From MADRE2 sp964397015 (lineage in GTDB: Bacteria > Desulfobacterota > Desulfobacteria > Desulfobacterales > Desulfobacteraceae): 40,644 nucleotides of DNA. Below, piece after piece: positions 6,883 to 14,880 of this stretch (position 1 is the first letter of the stretch; every line of letters begins with the position of its first letter). The stretch spans positions 1-40,644 of the forward strand of contig CAYNHL010000019.1 of NCBI GenBank assembly GCA_964397015.1. The letters run 5' to 3'. A program made the translations under genes and the position numbers. The notes under the pieces were generated by a model. That model did not search any database. It saw nothing but the letters and a program-made list of their open reading frames with translations, and was not told the origin of the DNA.

Positions 6883-8325
6883 ATGGAAATAAATGAAATA
6901 GAACTTTTAAGTGTCGGGATTGATGTGGGATCATCAACAAGCCATCTGGCTTTTTCAAACCTGCTGCTAAAAAGAGACGAATCATCCCCCACCCGGCGGT
7001 TCAATGTTGTTGACCGCAAGGTCGTTTATGAGGGAGAGATTATCGATACGCCCTTAAAGGACCATCAGACCATAGATATCGAGCAATTGACCCGGTTTTT
7101 CAAAGAGGAGTACAGCCGTGCCGGTATCCAACAGGATGATGTCAAAAGCGGGGCAGTGATCATCACCGGGGAAACTGCCAAAAAGCAGAATGCCGAAGCG
7201 ATCGCTGCCGCCTTGTCGAGCGATGCCGGTAAATTTGTGGCTGCAACTGCGGGACCTAACTTTGAGAGCCTTATTGCGGCGATGGGTTCAGGTGCTGTCG
7301 ACCGCTCAAAGCAAACCGCTAAAACGATACTTTCCTGTGATATTGGCGGCGGGACATCCAATATGGCCATCTCCTGCAACGGACAGGTCGTATCCACCAG
7401 CAGCATTGCTGTGGGCGGCCGTCTGCTGGCCGTGGATGCCAAGAGAAAAATTCTGCGGACCAGTGACGCTGCCAAAAAAGTGATGGCCCACCTGGGGGTG
7501 CACTATGATGCGGGAGATGTGATCCCTGAAGAATGGTTGAAAAAAATAACCGCCGTACTGGCCCAAACCCTGATAGAGGTCATAATTGGTCCGGCTGTCT
7601 CAGATCTTGCCAAAGATTTGATGGTGACCGTCGATTTGGACTTTTCCAGGAAAATCGATGAATATACCTTTTCAGGCGGTGTCTCTGAGTTGCTGTACCG
7701 GTGCAATGGGTATCAGCACAACGATATCGGTGTATATCTTGCCGCTGAAATTAAGACGCTGCTCCCAGGGCTTCCCGGACCGGTCTTTGAACCTGAAAAC
7801 AAGATAAGGGCGACGGTAATCGGTGCCGGCGCCCATACATTATCCATATCGGGTTCTTCGGGATTCATGGACGACCAGCTTAAGTTTCCCATGTGGAACG
7901 TACCGGTGCTCAGGGTTGACGTGAATCAGGATAAATTAAGCCCTGCCCATATCACATCTGAAATTGAAAGGTCTTTTAAACGGTTTGATCTGTCCGAGGG
8001 GGCCGAGACGGTGGCCCTCTACTTTAAGGATCTCACCAATAATTCCTACCAGAAGCTGGTCATGTTCGGTAAAGCCATCGAGTCGGCGCTGTTAAATTCA
8101 ATCGGGAAAAACATTCCCATCATTCTCATTTTTCAGGCCGATATTGCCTGCGGTGTGGGAAATGTCATCCGGCGGGAAACAGGCCTTAAAACCAACCTGC
8201 TCACCCTTGATGAACTGGATCTTAAGGATGGCGACTGGATCGACATCGGCGAGCCGCTGGTGAAAAACCAGGTGTTTCCGGTGACCGTTAAGTCGCTGAT
8301 TTTTCATGACACCCGGAAAGCATGA
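6883..8325 (+). CDS. EutA-like ASKHA ATPase (B12-enzyme reactivase family)
   Basis: About 480 residues from the ATG at 6883 (AAGGA 7 bases upstream); a GTG at 6847 would overlap metV. The two ATP-phosphate loops of the sugar kinase/Hsp70/actin fold are clear: GIDVGSSTSHLAFS at the start and LSCDIGGGTSNMAI at about 147. The family match is EutA, the ATP-dependent reactivase that removes damaged cobalamin from ethanolamine ammonia-lyase; length fits (EutA is about 467). No eutB or eutC is present here. Placement between metV and metF, before a B12-type radical SAM gene, suggests it maintains a different corrinoid or folate-linked enzyme. That client is inference. Confidence 0.82.
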   Translation: MEINEIELLSVGIDVGSSTSHLAFSNLLLKRDESSPTRRFNVVDRKVVYEGEIIDTPLKDHQTIDIEQLTRFFKEEYSRAGIQQDDVKSGAVIITGETAKKQNAEAIAAALSSDAGKFVAATAGPNFESLIAAMGSGAVDRSKQTAKTILSCDIGGGTSNMAISCNGQVVSTSSIAVGGRLLAVDAKRKILRTSDAAKKVMAHLGVHYDAGDVIPEEWLKKITAVLAQTLIEVIIGPAVSDLAKDLMVTVDLDFSRKIDEYTFSGGVSELLYRCNGYQHNDIGVYLAAEIKTLLPGLPGPVFEPENKIRATVIGAGAHTLSISGSSGFMDDQLKFPMWNVPVLRVDVNQDKLSPAHITSEIERSFKRFDLSEGAETVALYFKDLTNNSYQKLVMFGKAIESALLNSIGKNIPIILIFQADIACGVGNVIRRETGLKTNLLTLDELDLKDGDWIDIGEPLVKNQVFPVTVKSLIFHDTRKA

Positions 8326-8390
8326 TGCGGTCCCGTTATTTACCGGCAAGGTTTGACAGCGTATAGATAAAGAACAAGGAGAGAACCAGT

Positions 8391-9323
8391 ATGAGTGAAT
8401 TAAAATCAGGCAGTAATCTGGAAAAGGTTCTAAATGCGGGCCATTTCGCTTTCACCGGAGAATGCGGCCCCCCAAAAGGCACCAATGTCGACCATTTGAA
8501 TGAAAAATTAAGCCACCTTGTGGGGGTTGTGGATGCCGTGAATATAACGGACAACCAGACAGCCGTGGTCCGTATGTCTTCCGTTGCCGGCTCGGTTCTG
8601 ATGATGAAAAAAGGGCTTGAACCCAATTTCCAGATGGTCTGCCGGGACAGAAACCGCCTGGCCATGATGAGCGATATTTTAGGGGCCTATGCCATGGGTA
8701 TCCGCAATATGCTGTGTCTGTCCGGCGACCACACGTGTTTCGGGAATCATCCCGAGGCAAAAGGTGTCCATGATATCGATTCCATGCAGCTGATTGCCAT
8801 GGTTAAGAAAATGCGGGATGAGGGCAAATTCCTGAATGGAGAGGACATTGACGGGCCGCTGAAACTGTTTATCGGGGCCGCATCCAATCCGTTTGGCGAC
8901 CCTTTTGAATACCGTGTGTTCAGGCTTGCCAAAAAGATACAGGCAGGTGTGGATTTTGTCCAGACACAATGCATTTTCAATATGGAAAAATTTCGTGAAT
9001 TCATGAAACAGGCCGTGGATATGGGTCTGCATGAAAAGTGCTATATCCTGGCCGGTGTCACTCCCATGAAAAGTGCCGGTATGGCCAATTTCATGTCCAA
9101 GTTTGTTCCGGGAATGGACATACCTGAATCTTTGATCAAGCGCCTCAGGGGCGTGCCAAAGAAAGACCAGCCTGAGGAAGGTATCAAATTTGCGCTGGAA
9201 CAGATCGAAGAATTCAAGGAGATGGAAGGTGTGGCCGGTGTCCATTTAATGGCTATTGAATGGGAGCACAGGGTGCCTGAAATTGCAGAAAGGGCAAATG
9301 TGCTGCCCCGGCCGGTTGTTTAA
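8391..9323 (+). CDS. metF: methylenetetrahydrofolate reductase, catalytic subunit
   Basis: This 310-residue protein is a MetF-family TIM barrel. Visible motifs are FTGECGPPKGTNVDHL near the N-terminus (catalytic Glu region), VDAVNITDNQ, IRNMLCLSGDH (flavin region), GAASNPFGDP and DFVQTQCIFN. It interconverts methylene- and methyl-tetrahydrofolate using a flavin. With metV at 6170 it forms the short anaerobic MetVF type rather than the long MTHFR with a regulatory domain. The start follows AAGGAGAGAACCAGT. The neighbouring ferredoxins fit a ferredoxin-coupled enzyme. In an acetate- or C1-oxidising sulfate reducer it may run in the oxidative direction. Confidence 0.93.
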   Translation: MSELKSGSNLEKVLNAGHFAFTGECGPPKGTNVDHLNEKLSHLVGVVDAVNITDNQTAVVRMSSVAGSVLMMKKGLEPNFQMVCRDRNRLAMMSDILGAYAMGIRNMLCLSGDHTCFGNHPEAKGVHDIDSMQLIAMVKKMRDEGKFLNGEDIDGPLKLFIGAASNPFGDPFEYRVFRLAKKIQAGVDFVQTQCIFNMEKFREFMKQAVDMGLHEKCYILAGVTPMKSAGMANFMSKFVPGMDIPESLIKRLRGVPKKDQPEEGIKFALEQIEEFKEMEGVAGVHLMAIEWEHRVPEIAERANVLPRPVV

Positions 9324-9346
9324 ACGCTTTTCAGCATAAAGCGAAA

Positions 9347-10759
9347 ATGAATTCAAAAAAGAAATTCGTCGTCCTCACCGGGTACTTTAAAGGGGAGTCC
9401 TATGGCCTTTTAGGCCCTCAGATGGCAGCCACCATAATATCCGAAAACAGTGAGTATGATGCAATTGTCGTTGCCGTGACCAATGAAGATGACAAAAAGG
9501 ATTTAAAAGCGGCACTGGAACATCATTTTGGCAGAACCCCCATGGTCATTGGGTTTTCAACCCTCGGCGGAAGACCGGATCTGTTTGATCTGGCAGGAGA
9601 GCTCAAAAGTGAGGGTGCTGTCACCATCCTGGCCGGGCCCCAGGCCAACGTCGATTTCAAAGGCGAGATCGGTTGCGAATCGGTTGAACACCGCTTTAAA
9701 GGGTTGTCGGACCGGTTTGCTTTTGCCCTGCATGGACCGGCCCAGCAGATTCTCCCGATCCTGGAGGCCGGGTTTGATGTTGACCTGTCAGGGTTTGACG
9801 GGGTCGTTTACAGAAACCGCAGTGGCAAGATTAAAAAAACTCCTCACGTTTTATGGGAAGACAAGTGGCTGTCCCGGGTTGACTGGACCAATATTTACCG
9901 GCTGAAAGACAGGGTCTTTGTACAGATGCCGATTACCAGCGGCCAGGTGCTGCAGCAGATTGGATGCCCCCATGCGGCAAAAGAAAAAAAAGTACAGATA
10001 GATTATCCTGCAGATCTTGCAAAAAAGACAGGGCTCCAAAGTGTAACCATCTTCCAGAAAGGGTGCAGTTTCTGTGATGTGGCCCAGGATAAGGGATACA
10101 TGGGGGCGGTGGGTGAAGAAGCGGTAAAATCGCAGATGAAATGTCTGCCGAAACTATCCGATGGCAGCCGGGTCGCATTTGAACTGATTAATGAGAGCCC
10201 CCTGCCAAAACTTGAGCGGGTTATGGAAATGGCAGACCAATCCGGGATTGAATTGTCCCAGATCAACCTGACCATGAGAGCGGATTACTTTTTAAAGGGG
10301 CTTGGTACGTTAGAGAAGACACTGGAATCTGCCAGGCAGAAAAACATCCGGATTCTTCTGGCCTCCATTGGGTTTGAGTCCTTTGATGATACCATTTTAA
10401 AAAATCTGAACAAGGGCGTCACCCTGCAGATGAATCTGGATACCATCCGGGAAATCAGGAATTTGAAACCCAAATTTCCCTGCCACTTCGGATATCTCAA
10501 AGAGGAAGGGGCCAACCATGGGTTTATCCACCCCACCCCATGGGATACCCCTGAAATTTCAAGGAAAATCAATCGCAACATTGCCATGTACCAGCTGTCC
10601 ATGGACATTCTGCCCAATCACAGTACGCCGTTGATTATCCATCACGCATCCGGCCTGGCCGACTGGATTCGCCAGATAGAGGAAAACGAAAACATCCGGT
10701 TCGAACGCGTCGGCACCACCATCGGCTGGTGGGCGCATACCAGAAACTTTACCCGATGA
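9347..10759 (+). CDS. B12-type radical SAM protein with a split cysteine motif, probably frameshifted near its end
   Basis: The 470-residue frame starts with a Rossmann-like domain (about 1-150; VIGFSTLGG, TILAGPQA, HGPAQQIL) like B12-binding modules, but I see no DxHxxG histidine motif. A radical SAM barrel follows. Instead of contiguous CxxxCxxC, C207 sits in the normal GCP context (QQIGCPHA) and the CxxC (C240, C243, in KGCSFCDVA) comes 32 residues later. The frame ends in a TGA at 10757-10759. The next 150 bases encode a protein-like tail in another frame (EVIENMGAVEAQKS, VPICTVGELMVEDFL), so one base was probably lost near 10756. The reaction is unknown; the MetVF/EutA setting suggests methyl or corrinoid chemistry. 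Confidence 0.72.
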   Translation: MNSKKKFVVLTGYFKGESYGLLGPQMAATIISENSEYDAIVVAVTNEDDKKDLKAALEHHFGRTPMVIGFSTLGGRPDLFDLAGELKSEGAVTILAGPQANVDFKGEIGCESVEHRFKGLSDRFAFALHGPAQQILPILEAGFDVDLSGFDGVVYRNRSGKIKKTPHVLWEDKWLSRVDWTNIYRLKDRVFVQMPITSGQVLQQIGCPHAAKEKKVQIDYPADLAKKTGLQSVTIFQKGCSFCDVAQDKGYMGAVGEEAVKSQMKCLPKLSDGSRVAFELINESPLPKLERVMEMADQSGIELSQINLTMRADYFLKGLGTLEKTLESARQKNIRILLASIGFESFDDTILKNLNKGVTLQMNLDTIREIRNLKPKFPCHFGYLKEEGANHGFIHPTPWDTPEISRKINRNIAMYQLSMDILPNHSTPLIIHHASGLADWIRQIEENENIRFERVGTTIGWWAHTRNFTR

Positions 10760-10910
10760 GGTCATCGAAAACATGGGGGCTGTGGAAGCCCAAAAGTCCA
10801 TTGCACATGTGCCAATCTGCACAGTTGGGGAACTTATGGTGGAAGATTTTTTAATGAAATGTTATTCTGCGGTCATCATCGTTGAAGCCCGAAAGTTGAA
10901 TTTTTATTGA
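10757..10910 (+). pseudogene. out-of-frame C-terminal tail of the radical SAM gene
   Basis: After the TGA, a frame shifted by one base reads DEVIENMGAVEAQKSIAH, then VPICTVGELMVEDFLMKCYS, to a TGA at 10908-10910. The residue composition is that of a real protein. A single extra base near 10756 would join it to the upstream frame as ...NFTRDEVIEN. It has no start or Shine-Dalgarno of its own. It may be a true mutation or a sequencing error. Confidence 0.5.
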
Positions 10911-10940
10911 ATTTGAATAAAGGCTTAATCAAAGGAAGGT

Positions 10941-11705
10941 ATGAAACAGAGTTTAAAGCTTTCCGTATTTGTCTTATTTATACTGATACTGTTTGCATTT
11001 GGTTACAGGAATCTTGAATACAACTGGCAGTGGTACAGGGTCCCTTCTTTTTTGTTTGTTCTGGAAAATGGAAAATTTACAAGCGGGCTGCTTTTAAAAG
11101 GCCTGTTTGTTACCATCAAGATTTCTGCCATCAGTCTGTTACTTTCCCTGATCATCGGCCTGGTTGCAGCTTTTTCAAGAATGTCCCGCTCTTTTATGCT
11201 TCGATTTACCTCATGGGCCTATATTGAAAGCATCAGAAATACACCATTGCTTATACAATTATTTTTAATGTATTTTGTGATTGCACCTGTTTTTGATATT
11301 TCAGCTTTTTTTTCAGCTATTATCGCATTAAGCCTTTTTGAAGGTGCTTATTCGGCAGAGATCATCCGTTCCGGAATCAAGAGTATTTCAAAGGGCCAGT
11401 TTGAGGCGGCCCAGAGTATCGGACTTTCAGTACCGGTTATATATATCAAAGTGCTTATTCCACAGATGCTGAGACAGACACTTCCAATGCTGGCAGGCCA
11501 GAGTGTTTCTCTGATAAAAGATTCAGCGCTGGTATCAACGATTTCAATATATGAGCTGACCATGCAGGGGCAAAGAATCGTATCCCAGACATTTTTGACT
11601 TTTGAGATCTGGATAACCGTGGCTTGCTGCTATTTGATAATAACAGCGAGTCTCTCGTTTGTCATAAGGATATTTGAGGATCGACTCAAGTTTATTGATC
11701 AGTAA
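10941..11705 (+). CDS. polar amino acid ABC transporter permease 1
   Basis: This 254-residue His/Glu/Gln-type permease has about five membrane segments. The EAA loop (SAEIIRSGIKSISKGQFEAAQSIGLS, about residues 137-162), which contacts the ATPase, is present, as is the IRNTPLLIQLF motif of the family. It begins behind AAAGGAAGGT. It is the first of three transporter genes (permease, binding protein, permease) downstream of the metF cluster. The start of the second permease resembles its N-terminus (NWQWYRVPSFLF against KWEWDRIPSYFFF), so the two are paralogues that probably form a heterodimer. Confidence 0.9.
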   Translation: MKQSLKLSVFVLFILILFAFGYRNLEYNWQWYRVPSFLFVLENGKFTSGLLLKGLFVTIKISAISLLLSLIIGLVAAFSRMSRSFMLRFTSWAYIESIRNTPLLIQLFLMYFVIAPVFDISAFFSAIIALSLFEGAYSAEIIRSGIKSISKGQFEAAQSIGLSVPVIYIKVLIPQMLRQTLPMLAGQSVSLIKDSALVSTISIYELTMQGQRIVSQTFLTFEIWITVACCYLIITASLSFVIRIFEDRLKFIDQ

Positions 11706-11731
11706 GAAAATATTTATACAAGGAGGAATAG

Positions 11732-12529
11732 ATGAAAAAGATTTTAGGCTCATTATTAATCCTGTTTTTTGTGATGTATGGTACCCCGTTGCTCGCCCAG
11801 GAAAGTATCATAGAGAAAATTCAAAAACAAAAAGTCATCAAAGTGGGGATGTCGACATTTGTGCCATGGGCCATGAAAGACAAACAGGGAAACCTGGTCG
11901 GGTTTGAAATTGATGTCGCAAAAAAACTGGCCGAAGATATGGGTGTTGAGGTCGAGTTTGTTCCAACGGCCTGGTCCGGAATTATCCCGGCATTGCTGAC
12001 AGGCAAGTTTGATATTATCATTGGAGGAATGGGGATTACCCCTGAACGCAACCTGAAGGTGAATTTTACCAGGCCCTATGAATATTCCGGGATGTCAATG
12101 GTGGCTCATAAAAAAAAGGCCGAAGGGTTTTCATCTCTTGAAGATTTTAATAAAAAAAATGTTGAAATAGCAGTGAGAATGGGGACAACCGCTGAGCAGG
12201 CTGCCAGAAAATACCTGCCTGCCGCAACCTTGAAACTGTTTGAAAACGAGAGTCAGGCGCTTCAGGAATTGAACCTGGGAAGGGTGCATGCGGTTGTGTC
12301 TTCTGCCCCGATGCCGGTATTTCATGCACTTAAATATCCAGATAAGCTTTTTGTACCCATTAAAGAGAATTTTACTAAAGAGCCGATTGGATTTGCCCTC
12401 AGAAAGGGGGATCATGACGCGCTCAATTTTTTCAACAACTGGATTTTGAACATGCATGCACAGGGGTTTTTAAAGGAAAAAGCAGAATACTGGTTTGAAT
12501 CGAAAAAATGGGAAGATCTTGTCAAATAA
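11732..12529 (+). CDS. periplasmic polar amino acid-binding protein
   Basis: This 265-residue family 3 solute-binding protein has an N-terminal signal peptide (MKKILGSLLILFFVMYGTPLLAQ, cleavage near residue 23). Typical motifs include KVGMSTFVPWAMKDKQGNLVGFEIDVAKKLA, FDIIIGGMGITPER and VRMGTTAEQAARK. It captures an amino acid or related polar ligand in the periplasm and delivers it to the flanking permeases. It has an AAGGAGG Shine-Dalgarno at good spacing, better than either permease, which fits its need for higher expression. The ligand cannot be named. Its gene end overlaps the next permease, with a strong hairpin just after. Confidence 0.92.
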   Translation: MKKILGSLLILFFVMYGTPLLAQESIIEKIQKQKVIKVGMSTFVPWAMKDKQGNLVGFEIDVAKKLAEDMGVEVEFVPTAWSGIIPALLTGKFDIIIGGMGITPERNLKVNFTRPYEYSGMSMVAHKKKAEGFSSLEDFNKKNVEIAVRMGTTAEQAARKYLPAATLKLFENESQALQELNLGRVHAVVSSAPMPVFHALKYPDKLFVPIKENFTKEPIGFALRKGDHDALNFFNNWILNMHAQGFLKEKAEYWFESKKWEDLVK

Positions 12530-13400
12530 GAAAAAATTGAAATTCGGGTTAATCGATATTGCAGTGATCGTTTTAATTGTCACTGCAATATCGATATTTT
12601 TGACAAGGGCGAACACCATCCTCGATTATAAATGGGAATGGGATCGGATTCCCTCTTATTTCTTTTTTTTTGATGAGACCAAAGGGAAGCTTGTGGCCAA
12701 TATCCTTGTCAAAGGATTCTTTACAACTGTCAAGTTAAGCTTCTGGTCCAGCATCCTGGCTTTTATGATTGGCACGTTATCAGGAATCATGGGAGCAAAG
12801 GGATCTGTTGAGTATAGATCAATTTCTAGAATTTATGTCGAAACCGTCAGGAACATCCCTTCTCTGGTGCTGGTCATTATTTTTTATTATTTTGTATCGA
12901 GCATGTTCTTAGATGCCTTTGAACTGGATAAACTCATCAGAAACAGTTCTGAATTCATTCAAAAGACAACAGCCTTTTTATTTTCAGGGCCCGGACAGAT
13001 AAATGCTTTTATTTCTGCCGTTGTCGCACTTGGAATTTATGAAGGGGCTTATGTTTCAGAAATCGTTCGAGGAGGGATCAACTCCATTAATGATGGTCAA
13101 TGGGAAGCTTCATGGTCGATTGGTCTCTCAAGCCGGAAAGCATTCTTGCTTGTGATACTGCCGCAGGTCTTCAGGAAAGTGGCTTTTCCCATGGCAGGAC
13201 AGTTCATTTCAACCATAAAGGATTCTGCAATTGTGTCTGTAATATCCATACAGGAAATGACTTTCCAGGGCATGGAGATTATGGCGTCAACCTTTCTGAC
13301 CTTTGAGATATGGATAACAATTACATTGCTGTATTTTGTTTTAACATTTTCTCTTTCAACGCTGGTGTCTTTTTTTGAGAAGCGTTATGCCATAAAGTAA
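12519..13400 (+). CDS. polar amino acid ABC transporter permease 2
   Basis: About 294 residues from a TTG at 12519, or 301 from a TTG at 12495; neither has an ideal ribosome site and no in-frame ATG lies near. I prefer 12519 because GGGAAG lies upstream and the overlap with the binding-protein gene is 11 bases. The protein has about five membrane segments and an EAA loop (SEIVRGGINSINDGQWEASWSIGLS). A perfect 16-bp inverted repeat lies in its first codons (12552-12595). No ATP-binding subunit follows: the next gene is a convergent MFS transporter. The ATPase must come from elsewhere. Confidence 0.85.
   Translation: MSNKKKLKFGLIDIAVIVLIVTAISIFLTRANTILDYKWEWDRIPSYFFFFDETKGKLVANILVKGFFTTVKLSFWSSILAFMIGTLSGIMGAKGSVEYRSISRIYVETVRNIPSLVLVIIFYYFVSSMFLDAFELDKLIRNSSEFIQKTTAFLFSGPGQINAFISAVVALGIYEGAYVSEIVRGGINSINDGQWEASWSIGLSSRKAFLLVILPQVFRKVAFPMAGQFISTIKDSAIVSVISIQEMTFQGMEIMASTFLTFEIWITITLLYFVLTFSLSTLVSFFEKRYAIK
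12552..12601 (+). terminator. 16-bp perfect hairpin plus T5: attenuator-like element
   Basis: ATCGATATTGCAGTGA (12552-12567) and TCACTGCAATATCGAT (12580-12595) are perfectly complementary around a 12-base loop, followed within two bases by TTTTT (12597-12601). It sits 22 bases past the binding-protein stop, inside the start of the second permease. It could cut or stabilise the mRNA so that the binding protein is made in excess. Confidence 0.65.
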
Positions 13401-13449
13401 CTTCTAAGCAGCCGTCCTTTCCTTTTGTTTGTAACTCAACTTCCGGGCT

Positions 13450-14769
13450 TCACTTTGAGGGTTTCAGCCATATCGACCATATAAGATACAATAAAATAAA
13501 TGCGATGATAAATGTGGCAGGAAACCAGAAAAAAGTCTGCTTGAAGGCGATATCCTCGATATCGGCTGTGACAGGGAGTCCGGCCTTCTCCCATTTGATT
13601 GATATTGCATAAGCGATTCCTAAAAAACCGTAAAAGATATTATAGGAAAGCCCTTTGAAGCTTAAAACGGTGGCGCGTTTTTCCGAGGAGGTGACTTTGT
13701 TGATATAGAAACTGACGAAAAATGCATTGAAGTACATGGCGGAAAAGGTGATTATGGCACATACCAGACCCCAGTATGGCCAGAAAAAACTCATGGTGGT
13801 AAGGCCGGTGACGGCGATGAGGCTTGTGGTCATAAGAGCGGTCCGGGAGGATTTATTCTCTGCAATATTTCTTGCAATTTTAGGAATGATAAAACCCAGA
13901 AAAGCCACAAGAGAGCCGATTAATCCGAAAACGGCTTCAGGCAGTTCGATCATTCGGTAGTACTGGCTGGAAAGGGTGACCACCATGCGGATAATACCAT
14001 CCAGAAGCATGCCGAAAAGTATGACAGACAGTGCAAACGGGGTTTTTAAAATCCACGAGCCCGCTTTGATGGTATGGGAGAATGCCTGCCGCAACGGCAT
14101 GGATTTTTTTGGCCTTGTGTCTGATTGCCCCCCAGGATCGGACATTCTCAGTGTGGAAATAAAGGCACAGACTGCCAGAACTAGCGTCAGGTACAAAGGA
14201 AAGCGCATGGTGGTTTCCTGGGTAAAAGTGACAGTAAAACCAATGGCATGGCAAATTTGTGTCATGAGGCTGGGATCGTAAATCAAAGCCCCGGCAGTCA
14301 TGGCAACGATAAATCCGATGGATTGAAAACGCGTGAGAATTTCCAGCACTCTCCCCCATTGTTCCTTATCACCTTCCTGGGCCAGTGAATCGTAGGCAAT
14401 TGCTTCATCTGCACCGCTGGCGGCAGCCTCTGCAAGTCCGCTCAATACCCGGTTAACCAGAAAAACAGAAAAGATCAGACCTGGATGGGATCTTGGGACA
14501 AAACTGATAATTCCGATTTCAATGATCATGACAAAAGTTGCAAAAACAAGCAGGCGTTTTCTGCCCACAATATCGGCCAGTGCTCCCGAAGGGACCTCTG
14601 CAAGAACAATGGTGGCAGCCCATACAGCGTTCAGGATTGAGAACTGGGCCACGGTAAGACCGAAATCTAAAAATAAAATGGTAAAAACAGGATAATAAAA
14701 TCTTGAATTGAAAAAAACCCTGAAGGCAATGAAAAGACGGATGTTCCTGATGGAAAATGTGGGTGTCAC
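13450..14769 (-). CDS. major facilitator superfamily transporter
   Basis: This 439-residue protein has about twelve hydrophobic segments and the MFS loop 2-3 motif (GALADIVGRKRLL, residues about 62-74). The first line RVFFNSRFYYPVFTILFLDFGLTVAQFSILNAVW is typical of drug/efflux-like MFS proteins. The substrate is unknown. The proposed start is a GTG at 14767-14769 without a clear Shine-Dalgarno, so the true start may differ. It converges with the ABC importer and stands alone on its strand. Confidence 0.82.
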   Translation of the reverse strand: MTPTFSIRNIRLFIAFRVFFNSRFYYPVFTILFLDFGLTVAQFSILNAVWAATIVLAEVPSGALADIVGRKRLLVFATFVMIIEIGIISFVPRSHPGLIFSVFLVNRVLSGLAEAAASGADEAIAYDSLAQEGDKEQWGRVLEILTRFQSIGFIVAMTAGALIYDPSLMTQICHAIGFTVTFTQETTMRFPLYLTLVLAVCAFISTLRMSDPGGQSDTRPKKSMPLRQAFSHTIKAGSWILKTPFALSVILFGMLLDGIIRMVVTLSSQYYRMIELPEAVFGLIGSLVAFLGFIIPKIARNIAENKSSRTALMTTSLIAVTGLTTMSFFWPYWGLVCAIITFSAMYFNAFFVSFYINKVTSSEKRATVLSFKGLSYNIFYGFLGIAYAISIKWEKAGLPVTADIEDIAFKQTFFWFPATFIIAFILLYLIWSIWLKPSK

Positions 14770-14880
14770 AATTTATACTCGCATTTATTGATTTGATAAA
14801 TCTGTTTGAATATAACTCACCCTTGGGATTTAGCAAAGCAAAATACACTTCCAGTGCCTGGAAAAGGTCCTGATTGACGA

